This document shows positions 34,884 through 45,181 of a stretch of 64,000 nt of DNA, in pieces. The stretch is from NCBI RefSeq assembly GCF_004791585.1, contig NZ_SRUU01000005.1, positions 31,236-95,235 of the forward strand, read 5' to 3'. The translations under genes and the position numbers were made by a program. This stretch comes from Mesorhizobium sp. M1C.F.Ca.ET.210.01.1.1. Its GTDB lineage: Bacteria > Pseudomonadota > Alphaproteobacteria > Rhizobiales > Rhizobiaceae. Every line of letters starts with the position of its first letter. The first letter of the stretch is position 1. Below the pieces are notes generated by a model. That model saw only the letters and a list, made by a program, of their open reading frames with translations. It did no database searches and was not told where the DNA came from.

Positions 34884-36170
34884 TCAGATCCTGTCGCGCA
34901 ATGCGAACCAGCTGAGCGCCAGGAAGAGCAAAGGTGCGCGGAAGCGGCGGCCGCCCGGGAAAGCGGGAATCTTCAGGTCCTCGATCATCTTTAGCCGGTC
35001 GCGGTTGCCGGCCACCGTCTCGGCATAGAGCTTGCCGAAGAAGTTGGACAGCATGACCCCGTGTCCGGAATAGCCGCCCATCGAAATCACCTTCGGCATC
35101 ACCTCGCGCACGAACGGCTTCCTCGGCACGGTGATCCCGACATAGCCGCCCCAGCCATGCGTGATCTCGACGTCCTGCAGCGCCGGATAGAGTTCCGCGA
35201 TCTGCCGGCGGATGTGGATATGGATGTCTTTCGGATCGTTGACGGCGTACACCTCGCGGCCGCCGAAAAGCAGCCGCCCATCCTTCGACTTGCGGAAGTA
35301 GCGCACGACGAAGCGGGAATCGTCCACCGACTCGCCGCCCGGCAGCACCTTGGATGCGGCGCCAAGCGGCGCGGTCGCGCCGATGAAGGAGCCGATCGGC
35401 ATGATGTGCGCCGCGCTCACGGGCTCCAGGTTGCCGCCATAGGCATTGACCGCGATCAGGCATTTCTCGGCTGAGATGGTGCCTTTCGGGGTGGTGACCC
35501 GCACCTTGCCGCCGCTCGAGGCAATCCCGGTCGAGGGCGACCGCTCGAACAGATGCGCGCCCGCTGCGGCGGCCACCTTCGCCGTGCCGATAACCAGCTT
35601 CAGCGGGTGGATATGTCCGGTGCCGGTATCGCGCGTGCCGCCGAAATAGCGCGTCGAGCCCAGCCGCTCGGTGGTCTCGCCGGCATCCATGAAGGAGATG
35701 TGCGGATAGCCGAAGCGGCTCGCCATGATCTCGGCATGGGCCTTGTAGTCGTCGATATAGCGCCGCTTGTGCGCCACCGACAATTGGCCCGGCATGTAGT
35801 CGATCTCGATTTCGTTGGCGGCCGCGAAGTCCAAGAGATGCGCCTTGGCTTCTTCCGCCAGATCGAACAGCGCCTTGGCGCGGGAGAACCCGTATTCGGC
35901 CTCCAGTTCCTCGGCCCAGGCGCGCTGGCCGGTGCCGAGCTGGCCGCCGTTGCGCCCGGATGCGCCGTCGCCGAAGCGGTAGGCATCGATGAGAACGACA
36001 TTCGTCCCGGCTTTGGTCAAGTGCGCCGCGGCCGACAGGCCGGTGAAGCCGCCGCCTATGATGACGACATCGCACGTCCGATCGCCATCGAGCGAGGGGT
36101 ACTCGGGACGGAGCCCAGTCGTATCCTCATACCAGGAACGGCCAGGCGAAATCGGGGATTGATAGTTCAT
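34884..36170 (-). CDS. puuB: FAD-dependent oxidoreductase, gamma-glutamylputrescine oxidase-like
   Basis: 428 aa. DAO-family flavoprotein with the dinucleotide motif VVIIGGGFTGLSAAAHL, then GASGRNGGQLGTGQR, a signature shared with PuuB/OrdL proteins, and the C-terminal GWGGYVGITVPRKPFV and SMGGYSGHGVMLSNFFGKL. PuuB oxidises gamma-glutamylputrescine to the aldehyde with H2O2 release. It starts 6 bases after the stop of the puuA-like gene, strongly supporting the assignment. Whether putrescine or another amine is the true substrate is not shown. Confidence 0.82.
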   Translation of the reverse strand: MNYQSPISPGRSWYEDTTGLRPEYPSLDGDRTCDVVIIGGGFTGLSAAAHLTKAGTNVVLIDAYRFGDGASGRNGGQLGTGQRAWAEELEAEYGFSRAKALFDLAEEAKAHLLDFAAANEIEIDYMPGQLSVAHKRRYIDDYKAHAEIMASRFGYPHISFMDAGETTERLGSTRYFGGTRDTGTGHIHPLKLVIGTAKVAAAAGAHLFERSPSTGIASSGGKVRVTTPKGTISAEKCLIAVNAYGGNLEPVSAAHIMPIGSFIGATAPLGAASKVLPGGESVDDSRFVVRYFRKSKDGRLLFGGREVYAVNDPKDIHIHIRRQIAELYPALQDVEITHGWGGYVGITVPRKPFVREVMPKVISMGGYSGHGVMLSNFFGKLYAETVAGNRDRLKMIEDLKIPAFPGGRRFRAPLLFLALSWFALRDRI

Positions 36171-36176
36171 GATAGG

Positions 36177-37613
36177 TCAGACGTTGAGAAGCAGATATTC
36201 CCGCTCCCACGGGCTGATCACTTCCATGAATGTCTCGAACTCTGCTCGCTTGATAGCGGCATAAGTGGCGGCGAAGGATTTGCCGACAATGGCGCCAAGC
36301 TCCTCGTCGGCTTCGAAGAGGTCGACGGCCTCGAGCAGGCTGCGCGGCAGGTCGATCTCGTCCTCGTTGGCGGTCGTCAGCACAGGCGGCTCCGCCTTGA
36401 CCTTGTTGTTCATGCCGATCAGCCCGCAGGCAAGCGAGGCGGCGAGCGCCAGATAGGGATTGGCGTCCGAGGACGGGATGCGGTTTTCGACGCGCCGCGC
36501 CGCAGGATCGGAGCGCGGCACGCGGAAGGCTGTCGTGCGGTTGTCGTAGCCCCATTTGTTGTTGACCGGCGCCGACGCGGCCTGCGTCAGCCGGCGATAG
36601 GAATTGACGTAAGGCGCAAGCATCACCAGCGCGTTCGGCACATGCTTCTGCATGCCGCCGATGAAATGGAAGAACGCATCCGTTTCAGAGCCGTCCTCGG
36701 CCGAGAAGATGTTCCGGCCGGTCTTCTTGTTGAGCACCGACTGGTGGATGTGCATGGCCGAACCCGGCTGGCCCTGGATCGGCTTCGCCATGAAGGTGGC
36801 ATAGATTTCGTGCTTGAGCGCCGCCTCGCGGATCGTGCGCTTGAACATGAAGACCTGGTCGGCGAGCTCGATCGGATTGCCGTGGCGCAGGTTGATCTCG
36901 AGCTGGCCGGCGCCTTCTTCGTGGATCAGCGTGTCGATCTCCAGGCCCTGCCGCTCGGAGAAATGGTAGATGTCGTCGATCAGCTCGTCGAACTCGTTGA
37001 CGCCGGCGATCGAGTAGCCGGCGCCGCCGCCGATCGGCCGCCCCGAGCGTCCGACGGGCGGTGTCAGCGGATAGTCCGGGTCGGGGTTCTTGCGCACCAG
37101 GTAGAATTCGATCTCTGGCGCCACGACGGGCTTCAGGCCGCGGTCGTCATAGGCGGCCAGCACGCGCTTCAGCACATTGCGCGGCGTGAATTCGACGGAG
37201 CGGCCGTCCTGGTGGACGAGGTCGCAAATCACTGCCGCCGTCGGGTCTTCTTCCCAGGGCACGACGGTCAGCGTCGAGAGATCGGGGAGCAGCTTCAGGT
37301 CGCCATCATCCTCCGGGTAGTGGAAGCCGTTGCCGTCTTCCGGATAGCCGCCGGAAATCGTCGTCATGAACACTGCCGAAGGCAGCGCCAGCGAGGTGTT
37401 GGAGGTGAATTTCTTCGACGGCATCATCTTGCCGCGGGCAACTCCGGCCTGATCCGGCGTGATGCATTCGATGTCCTCGATGCCGCGCCATTCCAGCCAG
37501 GCGCTGGCTTCCTTCCAGTTCTTCACACCGCGTTCGTTCTTCAGGAAGGCAGGCGTGCGGGCGCGTCCCCCCCGGCTCGACGGACGGACTTCCTTTTTTT
37601 CAGGCGGCATCAT
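36177..37613 (-). CDS. puuA: Gamma-glutamylputrescine synthetase-like (glutamine synthetase family)
   Basis: 478 aa from ATG 37613 (ATG 37610 adjacent). It is a glutamine-synthetase-fold ligase: APEIEFYLV carries the metal-binding Glu, GAGQLEINLRHG and GQPGSAMHIHQSVL are the ATP/metal blocks, and NPYLALAASLACGLIGM the C-terminal block. The classic nitrogen-regulating adenylylation Tyr region is absent. PuuA joins glutamate to putrescine with ATP, the first step of the Puu pathway. It is co-transcribed with the puuB-like gene. Confidence 0.85.
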   Translation of the reverse strand: MMPPEKKEVRPSSRGGRARTPAFLKNERGVKNWKEASAWLEWRGIEDIECITPDQAGVARGKMMPSKKFTSNTSLALPSAVFMTTISGGYPEDGNGFHYPEDDGDLKLLPDLSTLTVVPWEEDPTAAVICDLVHQDGRSVEFTPRNVLKRVLAAYDDRGLKPVVAPEIEFYLVRKNPDPDYPLTPPVGRSGRPIGGGAGYSIAGVNEFDELIDDIYHFSERQGLEIDTLIHEEGAGQLEINLRHGNPIELADQVFMFKRTIREAALKHEIYATFMAKPIQGQPGSAMHIHQSVLNKKTGRNIFSAEDGSETDAFFHFIGGMQKHVPNALVMLAPYVNSYRRLTQAASAPVNNKWGYDNRTTAFRVPRSDPAARRVENRIPSSDANPYLALAASLACGLIGMNNKVKAEPPVLTTANEDEIDLPRSLLEAVDLFEADEELGAIVGKSFAATYAAIKRAEFETFMEVISPWEREYLLLNV

Positions 37614-37741
37614 TCACCAGATTGTGTTGCGGATTTCGAAGTATAGCCGGGGCCCGTGGGGGAAGGGAAGGGGAGGCGCGGGTTCGTCGCAGCGAAGCAC
37701 CGTCCGTCTTGCCGCTGGCGGCGCGGCGCAACAAGGTCTAG

Positions 37742-38482
37742 ATGAGCCTACATATGATGGGTCTGCACATGTCGGCTCCACGTTTGACCACGATCGGCTT
37801 CGATGCCGACGACACGCTATGGCAGAACGAGCAGTTCTTCCGCATGACCGAGAAGCGCTTTGCCGCCTTGCTGGCCGAGCACGGCGACCATGAGCATATC
37901 GCGGCAAGGCTGCTCGAGGCGGAAAGGCGCAACCTCGGCCTCTACGGCTTCGGCATCAAGGGCTTTACCCTATCGATGATCGAGACAGCCATCGCGGTCA
38001 CCAACGGTGATGTGCCTGGTTCAGTCATCGGCGAAATCCTGGCTGCAGGCCGCGAGATGCTCAGCCATCCGATCGAGCCGCTGCCGCATGCGCGCGAGAC
38101 GGTCGAGAAGCTGGCGGGCTCCTACCATCTGGTGCTGATCACGAAGGGCGACCTCTTCGATCAGGAGCGCAAGCTTGCGCAGTCGGGAATGGGTGATCTC
38201 TTCGATGCCGTCGAGATCGTCAGCGACAAGACCGCCGCCACCTATGCCCGCATCTTCAGCCGTCATGGCGAAGGTCCGCAGAGCAGCATGATGGTCGGCA
38301 ACTCGCTCAAGTCCGACGTCATCCCGGTCATCGAGGCCGGCGGCTGGGGCATCCATGTGCCGCATGAATTGACCTGGGCGGTCGAACATGCCGAGGCGCC
38401 TGTTGCGGCGTCGCGCTTCCGGCAGGTTGCCGACCTTGGCGAGCTGCCGGCGCTGGTCGAGACCATCGCACGGGCCGGCTGA
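37742..38482 (+). CDS. HAD-family hydrolase
   Basis: 246 aa from ATG 37742 with AAGGT six bases upstream; ATG 37769 (MSAPRL) is possible. Motif I is FDADDTLWQNE, with the nucleophile and acid Asp pair; motif II is VLITKGD; the Lys is in IVSDKTAATY; motif III is MVGNSLKSDVIPVIEAGGW. It is likely a phosphatase for a small metabolite, but the sequence does not identify the substrate. It diverges from the puuA gene and is followed by a RIME-like repeat. Confidence 0.87.
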   Translation: MSLHMMGLHMSAPRLTTIGFDADDTLWQNEQFFRMTEKRFAALLAEHGDHEHIAARLLEAERRNLGLYGFGIKGFTLSMIETAIAVTNGDVPGSVIGEILAAGREMLSHPIEPLPHARETVEKLAGSYHLVLITKGDLFDQERKLAQSGMGDLFDAVEIVSDKTAATYARIFSRHGEGPQSSMMVGNSLKSDVIPVIEAGGWGIHVPHELTWAVEHAEAPVAASRFRQVADLGELPALVETIARAG

Positions 38483-38491
38483 GCGGCGGTT

Positions 38492-38592
38492 CAGAGCAAT
38501 TTCAGGAAAAGGGTTGAACGGTTTTCCGGACCGGATCCGCGCAAGACAAACAGTAAGAGCAGTTCGGCGTTTCCTCGAAAGGCGAACCGCTC
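38492..38592 (+). repeat. RIME-like intergenic element with two palindromes
   Basis: It begins AGAGCAATTTCAGGAAAAGG. GGAAAA pairs with TTTTCC (38505-38527), then GAGCAGTTCGGCGTTT pairs imperfectly with GAAAGGCGAACCGCTC (38557-38592). The wording and the two-palindrome layout match rhizobial RIME-type repeats. It fills the gap between the HAD and response-regulator stops and could act as a bidirectional terminator. Confidence 0.65.
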
Positions 38593-38596
38593 CGGT

Positions 38597-39049
38597 CTAG
38601 CTGCGGCCGACTAGGCGATCGATCACCGGTTGCAGCCTTTCGGGCGTGATCGGCTTGGCAACCACGGCGTCCACCACGCTCGACAGGCCGAGGCTGCCCG
38701 GGGTGCCATTCCTGGTTGAGAGCAGGATCACGGAAGGCTGCGCCTTGCCGGATGCGCGCCGCAGCGCGTCGATGCTGGACAACAGCCCGTCGCAATCCTT
38801 GTCGTCGGGCCCGCCGTCCAGGATGACTGCGCCGGGGATCAGGCCGGACAAGGCCTTCCCGGCCTTCTCGGGCGACTCGGAAATCGGCTTCAGCCCCGAT
38901 TTCTCCACGATCTTCGACACCACGACCCGGTTGATCGACGATTTGCCGACCACGAGCACCTTGGAGAAGTCTGCCGGCAACCGGGCAGCCGTGGCGCGGT
39001 CCGCCGGTTTGAATGGTTTTCGAGGGTCGTCACGATCGGCGGGAGACAT
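38597..39049 (-). CDS. Response-regulator receiver-like protein with degenerate acidic pocket
   Basis: 150 aa from ATG 39049. After a ~35-residue charged lead, KVLVVGKSSINRVVVSKIVE is the first strand and helix of a receiver, but the usual paired Asp/Glu is replaced by Gly-Lys. The phospho-acceptor position is kept in AVILDGGPDD, the Ser/Thr in VILLSTRN and the Lys in VVAKPITPERL. There is no output domain. It may be a single-domain receiver with altered metal binding or a pseudo-receiver. No partner kinase is adjacent. Confidence 0.72.
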   Translation of the reverse strand: MSPADRDDPRKPFKPADRATAARLPADFSKVLVVGKSSINRVVVSKIVEKSGLKPISESPEKAGKALSGLIPGAVILDGGPDDKDCDGLLSSIDALRRASGKAQPSVILLSTRNGTPGSLGLSSVVDAVVAKPITPERLQPVIDRLVGRS

Positions 39050-39272
39050 ATTGGGCGGACGCTCTGGTTCAATGCAGGGTTGAAACCTGAGCGCAATTGG
39101 CGCGAGATCGCCAGCGGTGTCAAGCTGAAACGGTGGAAAATGAGAATATAGCAAGAATTTCTAAAATTCGGCGCAAGTTCTCCCTATCATCACAAGCCGA
39201 ATTCGAAAAAGCCGAAAGTCTCCCGAACGTATAGTGCCCGGGAGACACTCGCGGAAGATTGTTGACGTTACG

Positions 39273-39515
39273 TCAACTGTGACTCTGGTGGGTGACGATC
39301 ACTGGGATCAAAAGATCACCCCAGTTGCCGTCTCCACCGTGGTGCCTGGCCGAACGCACCAGCTCCACGGACACGCCCGCCTCCACCGCCTTCATCACAG
39401 ACTGGTTGAGCCTGTGCAGGTCGTTGGCAAGCATGCGGATCGTCGCCTGCTGGTCGACGCTCATTGCGCTCGATTGTTCTTCGGCCCGTTCCTTGACTCG
39501 GCTTATCGATGCCAT
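39273..39515 (-). CDS. Small hypothetical protein downstream of aceA
   Basis: 80 aa starting MASISRVKERAEEQSSAMSV. It is mostly helical by composition: DQQATIRMLANDLHRLNQSV and MKAVEAGVSVELVRSARHH. There is no signal peptide or membrane helix and I do not recognise a family. It lies 50 bases after the isocitrate lyase stop on the same strand, so is probably co-transcribed. Codon use and position look gene-like, but function is unknown. Confidence 0.6.
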   Translation of the reverse strand: MASISRVKERAEEQSSAMSVDQQATIRMLANDLHRLNQSVMKAVEAGVSVELVRSARHHGGDGNWGDLLIPVIVTHQSHS

Positions 39516-39565
39516 TGGTCTTCTCCCTGACGTAAATGCCCTTCGGGCGTTTCCTCTTGATCTCG

Positions 39566-40855
<1,290 letters not shown>

Positions 40856-40933
40856 CGGTTGCTCCAGATCGGTTCTGCTGTTCGGATGGCGCCTTCTTCT
40901 GAGTCATTCCGGCGCCGTTGATCTGTGACATTG

Positions 40934-41082
40934 TTTACACCGCGACGCAAAGAGAGCCAGGAAAACCGTAGATTTCCGGGAAAAATAAGGGAAAACCTGT
41001 ATTGTGTTTGACAGGCGGACGCTGTAAATTTGTCATGATTGTAAAAGGACGCCTCACTGCAAACCGCGTAGCTTCATGTAAA
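40934..41082. promoter_or_regulatory. Four TGTAAA-type motifs between aceA and its divergent regulator
   Basis: TTTACA (40934-40939, reverse) and TGTAAA at 41023-41028, 41040-41045 and 41077-41082 lie in the 247-bp gap. Regulators of the RamB/ScfR/MccR group bind short A/T-rich sites at such promoters. Clustering is visible; binding is inferred. Confidence 0.35.
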
Positions 41083-41102
41083 ATCTTGTCAAGGACAGCC
41101 GA

Positions 41103-42551
41103 TTGGCCGACCAGAAAATCTTCGCGGGGCCGCGCATCCGCCGGCTTCGCAACGCCAAGGGCCTGACCCAGACGGCGATGGCCGAGGGGCTGGGAATCTC
41201 GCCGTCCTATCTCAACCTCATCGAGCGCAACCAGCGGCCGCTGACGGTTCAGCTGATCCTCAAGCTGGCCTCCGCCTACAAGATCGACCCGCACGAATTG
41301 CAGGGCGAGAGCAAAGGGTCGATCGCGGCGCTGAAGGAAGTGTTCGGCGATCCGCTGCTCTCAGGCGAACTGCCGGGCGACCAGGAGCTGATCGATCTCG
41401 CCGAGATCGCGCCGAACGCTTCCGCCGCGATGGTGAAACTGTTTCGCGCCTATCGCGAACAGGCAGAACGGCTGTCGGATCTCAATGAGCTCCTGGCGCG
41501 GGAGGGCAGGGCGACCGCATTGTCCGGCACGCGCCTGCCTGTCGATGAGGTGCACGAGGTTCTGGAACGGCGGCCCAATCACTTCGCCGCGCTGGAAGAG
41601 GAAGCCGAAGCCTTCATTTCAGTGCTCGATCCGGGCGATGACCTGTTTGGCGCGCTGAAGGCGTGGCTGAGGCGCGAGCACGGCATCGTGGTCAAGGTCC
41701 TGCCGGTCGCCACCATGCCGAACTGGCGCAGGCGCTACGACCGCCATTCGCAACGCCTGTTCCTGTCGGAGCGGCTCTCCCCCTTCGATCAGTTGCGCGA
41801 AGTCGCCATGGAGGCCAGCCTGATGCGCATGACTGTGGCCGTGGCGGGCGAGATCCAGGCATTGAAGCTCGGCACCGACGAAGCGCGCCGGCTCGCCCGC
41901 TTCGAGCTTGGCCGCTATGCCGCGCACGCGCTGATGATGCCCTATCAGGCCTTTCATGCGGCCGCGATCCGCGCCCGCTACGACATCGATGTCCTGCGGT
42001 CCCGTTTCGGCGTGTCCTTCGAACAGGCGGCAAACCGCCTGACCATGCTGCAGCGGCCTGGCGCGGCCGGCGTGCCGTTCTTCATGCTGGAGGTCGACAA
42101 TGCCGGCAACCGCTTCCGCAAGGCGGGCAGCCTGGGCTATCCGCAAAGCCGTTTTGGCGGCGCCTGCCCGAAGCTTCCTGTCCATGCCGCCTTTTCGCAG
42201 CCGGGCCGGATCCTGGTCGAGGCGGTGGAAATGCCCGACGGCGCCGAGTTCCTCTGCATCGCCCGCACGCTCGAAGGGCCGCAAGGCGCCTTCTCCGAGC
42301 GGCCGCGGCGCACAGCGCTTCTGCTCGGCTGCGACATCGGCTTTCGCGACGAGATCGTCTACAGCGCGGCGCTGCCCGGACCGTCCGCCGGCAAGGCCGC
42401 GCAGGGTATTGCATTCGCAACGCCGGTCGGCCCGGCCTGCAGGCTCTGCGAGCGCGCCGGCTGCCTGGCGCGCGCCGAGCCGCCCGTGACCCGCCCGCTC
42501 GGCCTTGATGAGATGGTGACGGGCCTTAGCGCCTTCGATTTCCAGGGATAG
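41103..42551 (+). CDS. XRE-family short-chain fatty acyl-CoA regulator (ScfR/RamB-like)
   Basis: 482 aa from TTG 41103, with AAGGA 8 bases upstream and no earlier ATG. The N-terminal XRE helix-turn-helix is LRNAKGLTQTAMAEGLGISP to NLIERNQRPLTVQLILKLAS. A middle IrrE-like domain follows (FELGRYAAHALMMPYQAFHA), then a C-terminal DUF2083 region with a Cys cluster (ACRLCERAGCLAR). This layout is that of RamB, which controls aceA in Corynebacterium, and of alphaproteobacterial relatives sensing acyl-CoA. The divergent location from aceA supports that target. Confidence 0.87.
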   Translation: MADQKIFAGPRIRRLRNAKGLTQTAMAEGLGISPSYLNLIERNQRPLTVQLILKLASAYKIDPHELQGESKGSIAALKEVFGDPLLSGELPGDQELIDLAEIAPNASAAMVKLFRAYREQAERLSDLNELLAREGRATALSGTRLPVDEVHEVLERRPNHFAALEEEAEAFISVLDPGDDLFGALKAWLRREHGIVVKVLPVATMPNWRRRYDRHSQRLFLSERLSPFDQLREVAMEASLMRMTVAVAGEIQALKLGTDEARRLARFELGRYAAHALMMPYQAFHAAAIRARYDIDVLRSRFGVSFEQAANRLTMLQRPGAAGVPFFMLEVDNAGNRFRKAGSLGYPQSRFGGACPKLPVHAAFSQPGRILVEAVEMPDGAEFLCIARTLEGPQGAFSERPRRTALLLGCDIGFRDEIVYSAALPGPSAGKAAQGIAFATPVGPACRLCERAGCLARAEPPVTRPLGLDEMVTGLSAFDFQG

Positions 42552-42717
42552 CCGTCGCCCAAGCGTGTAGCGGCTTAGCGGCCGTCATCGGGCTTTGTCC
42601 TACATTTCAGCTGGTGCTGGATCACGCCGCGCTCCAGCCTTTGCGCTACGCGAATGGGATATAGCATCGCCGTCCGTGGTGGATCGTGCCGCCCGCAAAT
42701 TGCTGACAGTCCCGTCT

Positions 42718-43668
42718 ATGACCGATACCGCTTCGCCCCGCCTTGCCTTGCCTGCCGTCTCGCCGCGCGAGGAGCGGATCGGCATGCTGCTGGTTTTCCT
42801 GTCGGCGCTGATGTGGAGTTTTGGCGGCACTATCGCCCGCTTCATCCATCTCGGCGACAGCTGGACCGTGGTGTTCTGGCGCTCGCTCTGGGCGGTGGCC
42901 TTCCTCATAGCCTTCATGCTCTGGCGCGATGGCGTGCGCGGCACATTGAGACTGTTCCGCGGCATGGGCCTGCCGGGGCTCGGCGTCGCTTTCTGCTTCG
43001 CCACCGCTTCTACGAGCTTCGTGGTGGCGCTCGCCTACACGACGGTGGCGAACATCCTATTGATGCAGGCCGGCGTGCCGCTCCTGGCGGCCTTGCTCGC
43101 CTGGTTGCTGTTTCGCGAACGCGTGAGCCCGGCCACCTGGATCGCCATTGCCGCGGTCATCACCGGCGTTGCCATCATGGTCTCGGAATCCCTTGGCGGC
43201 GCCGTCTCGCCGATCGGCGACGGGCTGGCCTTGCTGATCGCGGTGATGTTCTCGACGGCGACCGTCATCACCCGGCGCTTCGCGCATGTGCGCATGGTTC
43301 CGGCCACCTGCCTCGGCGCGCTGCTTGCCTGTATGTTCGCTGCCTCGCAGGCTTCGCAATTCGCCGTTTCCGGACGCGACATGGGCTTCCTGTTCGCCTT
43401 CGGTGTCCTCAATCTCGGCGTCGGCCTCGCCTTTTTCGCCATGGGTGCGCGATTGGTTCCGGCGGCCGTCGCGGCGCTGCTCGGCACGTTCGAGCCGATC
43501 CTTGGGCCGATCTGGGTCTGGCTGGTCCATGCCGAAGTGCCGTCGGCGCGCACCATCGTCGGCGGCGCCGTCGTGGTCACCGCGCTGCTCGTCCATATCG
43601 GTTTTGAATTCAAGCGGCAGACGCGCCCCGAGCGGCCGGGTGTCACCGGCCTGCCGTCGCCTAATTGA
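42718..43668 (+). CDS. EamA-family (DMT) inner-membrane transporter
   Basis: 316 aa from ATG 42718; the open frame begins earlier but the family usually starts just before the first helix. It has ten membrane helices in two EamA repeats: GMLLVFLSALMWSFGGTIAR to the first half, ALLIAVMFSTATVITRRFAH the second, with the end LGTFEPILGPIWVWLVHAEV typical of the family. Substrates of this class are amino acids, metabolites or drugs; none can be chosen here. It reads in the same direction as the pot operon but 338 bases away. Confidence 0.83.
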   Translation: MTDTASPRLALPAVSPREERIGMLLVFLSALMWSFGGTIARFIHLGDSWTVVFWRSLWAVAFLIAFMLWRDGVRGTLRLFRGMGLPGLGVAFCFATASTSFVVALAYTTVANILLMQAGVPLLAALLAWLLFRERVSPATWIAIAAVITGVAIMVSESLGGAVSPIGDGLALLIAVMFSTATVITRRFAHVRMVPATCLGALLACMFAASQASQFAVSGRDMGFLFAFGVLNLGVGLAFFAMGARLVPAAVAALLGTFEPILGPIWVWLVHAEVPSARTIVGGAVVVTALLVHIGFEFKRQTRPERPGVTGLPSPN

Positions 43669-44006
43669 AGTTGGGGAGTCTTCCCCCATTGACAACCCCG
43701 TTGCCGGCCGGGCAGGCTGCAATTACGGCAACAACAAGACAGGCGTATCTTGCCAAGTGTCTCCGCCGGCCTCACCGGGGTCGGACAACATTGTCATATC
43801 TCTGCTTACGCCGCGGCGAACGCCGCTGACGCCCGGATAGCTTCCTGGAAGGGATGCAAGGGCCGCAACTGCCGCTCAACGATCCGGCGCAGCGCCACGC
43901 GGGCGCGCCTGTCGCTCTCCGGAAAGCTCAATAATCTGAACCAAACGCCGTCCCGCGCTCCTAACGCGACGGGCCGGCAGGGGAACACTCACCAAAGGAG
44001 AACATC
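43669..44006 (+). other. 338-bp leader region of the polyamine transporter operon
   Basis: No open frame or RNA is recognised. It contains a short hairpin near 43672-43688 (GGGGA/TCCCC) without a T-run and, at its end, a strong ribosome site AAAGGAGAA (43994-44002) for the substrate-binding protein gene. The promoter must lie here but no confident boxes were found. Confidence 0.5.
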
Positions 44007-45104
44007 ATGATCCGCAAAGCGCTTTTGCTTTCGGCGACCTCGGCATTTCTGACGCTCTTCACGGTAGGCGGCCATGCCGACGACCGCGTCGTCAACGTCT
44101 ACAACTGGTCGGACTATATCGACAGCTCGATCATCGATGATTTCACCAAGAAGACCGGCATCAAGGTGGTCTACGACACCTTCGATTCCAACGAGATACT
44201 GGAGACGAAGCTGCTGGCCGGCGGCAGCGGCTATGACGTCGTCGTGCCCAGCGCCAACTTCCTTGCGCGCCAGATCCAGGCCGGCGTTTTCCAGAAGCTC
44301 GACAGGTCGAAGCTGCCCAACATCTCCAACATGTGGGATGTCATTTCGGAGCGCACCTCCAAGTACGATCCGGGCAACGAATACTCGGTCAACTACATGT
44401 GGGGCACGGTCGGTCTCGGCTATAATATCAAGAAGGTGCAGGCAGCACTTGGCACCGACAAGATCGACAGCTGGGACGTGTTCTTCAATCCGGAGAGCCT
44501 CGCCAAGCTGAAGGATTGCGGTGTCTATGTGCTGGATTCGCCGGCCGATATCATTCCGGCGGCGCTGAAATATCTCGGCCTCGACCCGAACAGCACCTCG
44601 CCCGACGATATCGCCAAGGCCGAGGAAGCGCTGCTGAAGGTCCGGCCCTATATCCGCAAGTTCCATTCGTCCGAATACATCAATGCTCTGGCCAACGGCG
44701 ATATCTGCCTGGCGGTCGGCTGGTCGGGTGACGTGTTCCAGGCGCGCAACCGCGCCGATGAAGCCAAGCAGGGCGTCGAGATCGGCTATTCGGTGCCAAA
44801 GGAAGGCGCCCAGATGTGGTTCGATCAGATGGCGATCCCCGCCGATGCACCGCATGTCGCCGAGGCGCTTGAGTTCATCAACTACATGATGACGCCGGAA
44901 GTCATCGCCAAGTCGTCGAACTACGTGCTTTACGCCAACGGCAACAAGGCTTCGCAGCAGTTCGTCGACAAGGCTCTGCTGGAAGACACCTCGGTCTATC
45001 CGGACGAGGAGACGACCAAGAAGCTTTACACAGTGCAGCCATACGATCCCAAGACACAGCGCATCATCACGCGTACCTGGACCAAGATCGTCACTGGCCA
45101 ATAA
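44007..45104 (+). CDS. potF: Polyamine ABC transporter periplasmic binding protein (PotF-like)
   Basis: 365 aa from ATG 44007 with AAAGGAGAA upstream. A signal peptide (ALLLSATSAFLTLFTVGGHA) precedes VVNVYNWSDYIDSSIIDDFT, the hallmark start of PotD/PotF proteins. Polyamine-binding residues sit in the conserved SYDVVVPS-type block (GYDVVVPSANFLARQIQAG), VNYMWGTVGLGYN and DICLAVGWSGDVFQ. It delivers putrescine or spermidine to the PotGHI complex encoded next. The Puu genes at 34884-37613 would degrade the imported putrescine. A 13-bp hairpin follows the stop. Confidence 0.93.
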   Translation: MIRKALLLSATSAFLTLFTVGGHADDRVVNVYNWSDYIDSSIIDDFTKKTGIKVVYDTFDSNEILETKLLAGGSGYDVVVPSANFLARQIQAGVFQKLDRSKLPNISNMWDVISERTSKYDPGNEYSVNYMWGTVGLGYNIKKVQAALGTDKIDSWDVFFNPESLAKLKDCGVYVLDSPADIIPAALKYLGLDPNSTSPDDIAKAEEALLKVRPYIRKFHSSEYINALANGDICLAVGWSGDVFQARNRADEAKQGVEIGYSVPKEGAQMWFDQMAIPADAPHVAEALEFINYMMTPEVIAKSSNYVLYANGNKASQQFVDKALLEDTSVYPDEETTKKLYTVQPYDPKTQRIITRTWTKIVTGQ

Positions 45105-45114
45105 GCATTGAGAA

Positions 45115-45151
45115 GCGGCCCCGGCAGCCAGCTGCCGGGGCCGCGTTCTTT
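45115..45151 (+). terminator. Strong hairpin between potF and potG, probable attenuator
   Basis: GCGGCCCCGGCAG (45115-45127) and CTGCCGGGGCCGC (45132-45144) form a perfect 13-bp stem with a CCAG loop, followed by GTTCTTTTG. It starts 10 bases after the potF stop. Such intra-operon hairpins usually stabilise the upstream message or stop part of transcription, raising binding protein over permease. Confidence 0.8.
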
Positions 45152-45181
45152 TGCAGCACCAAGAAAGAACGGAGTGGGGAC

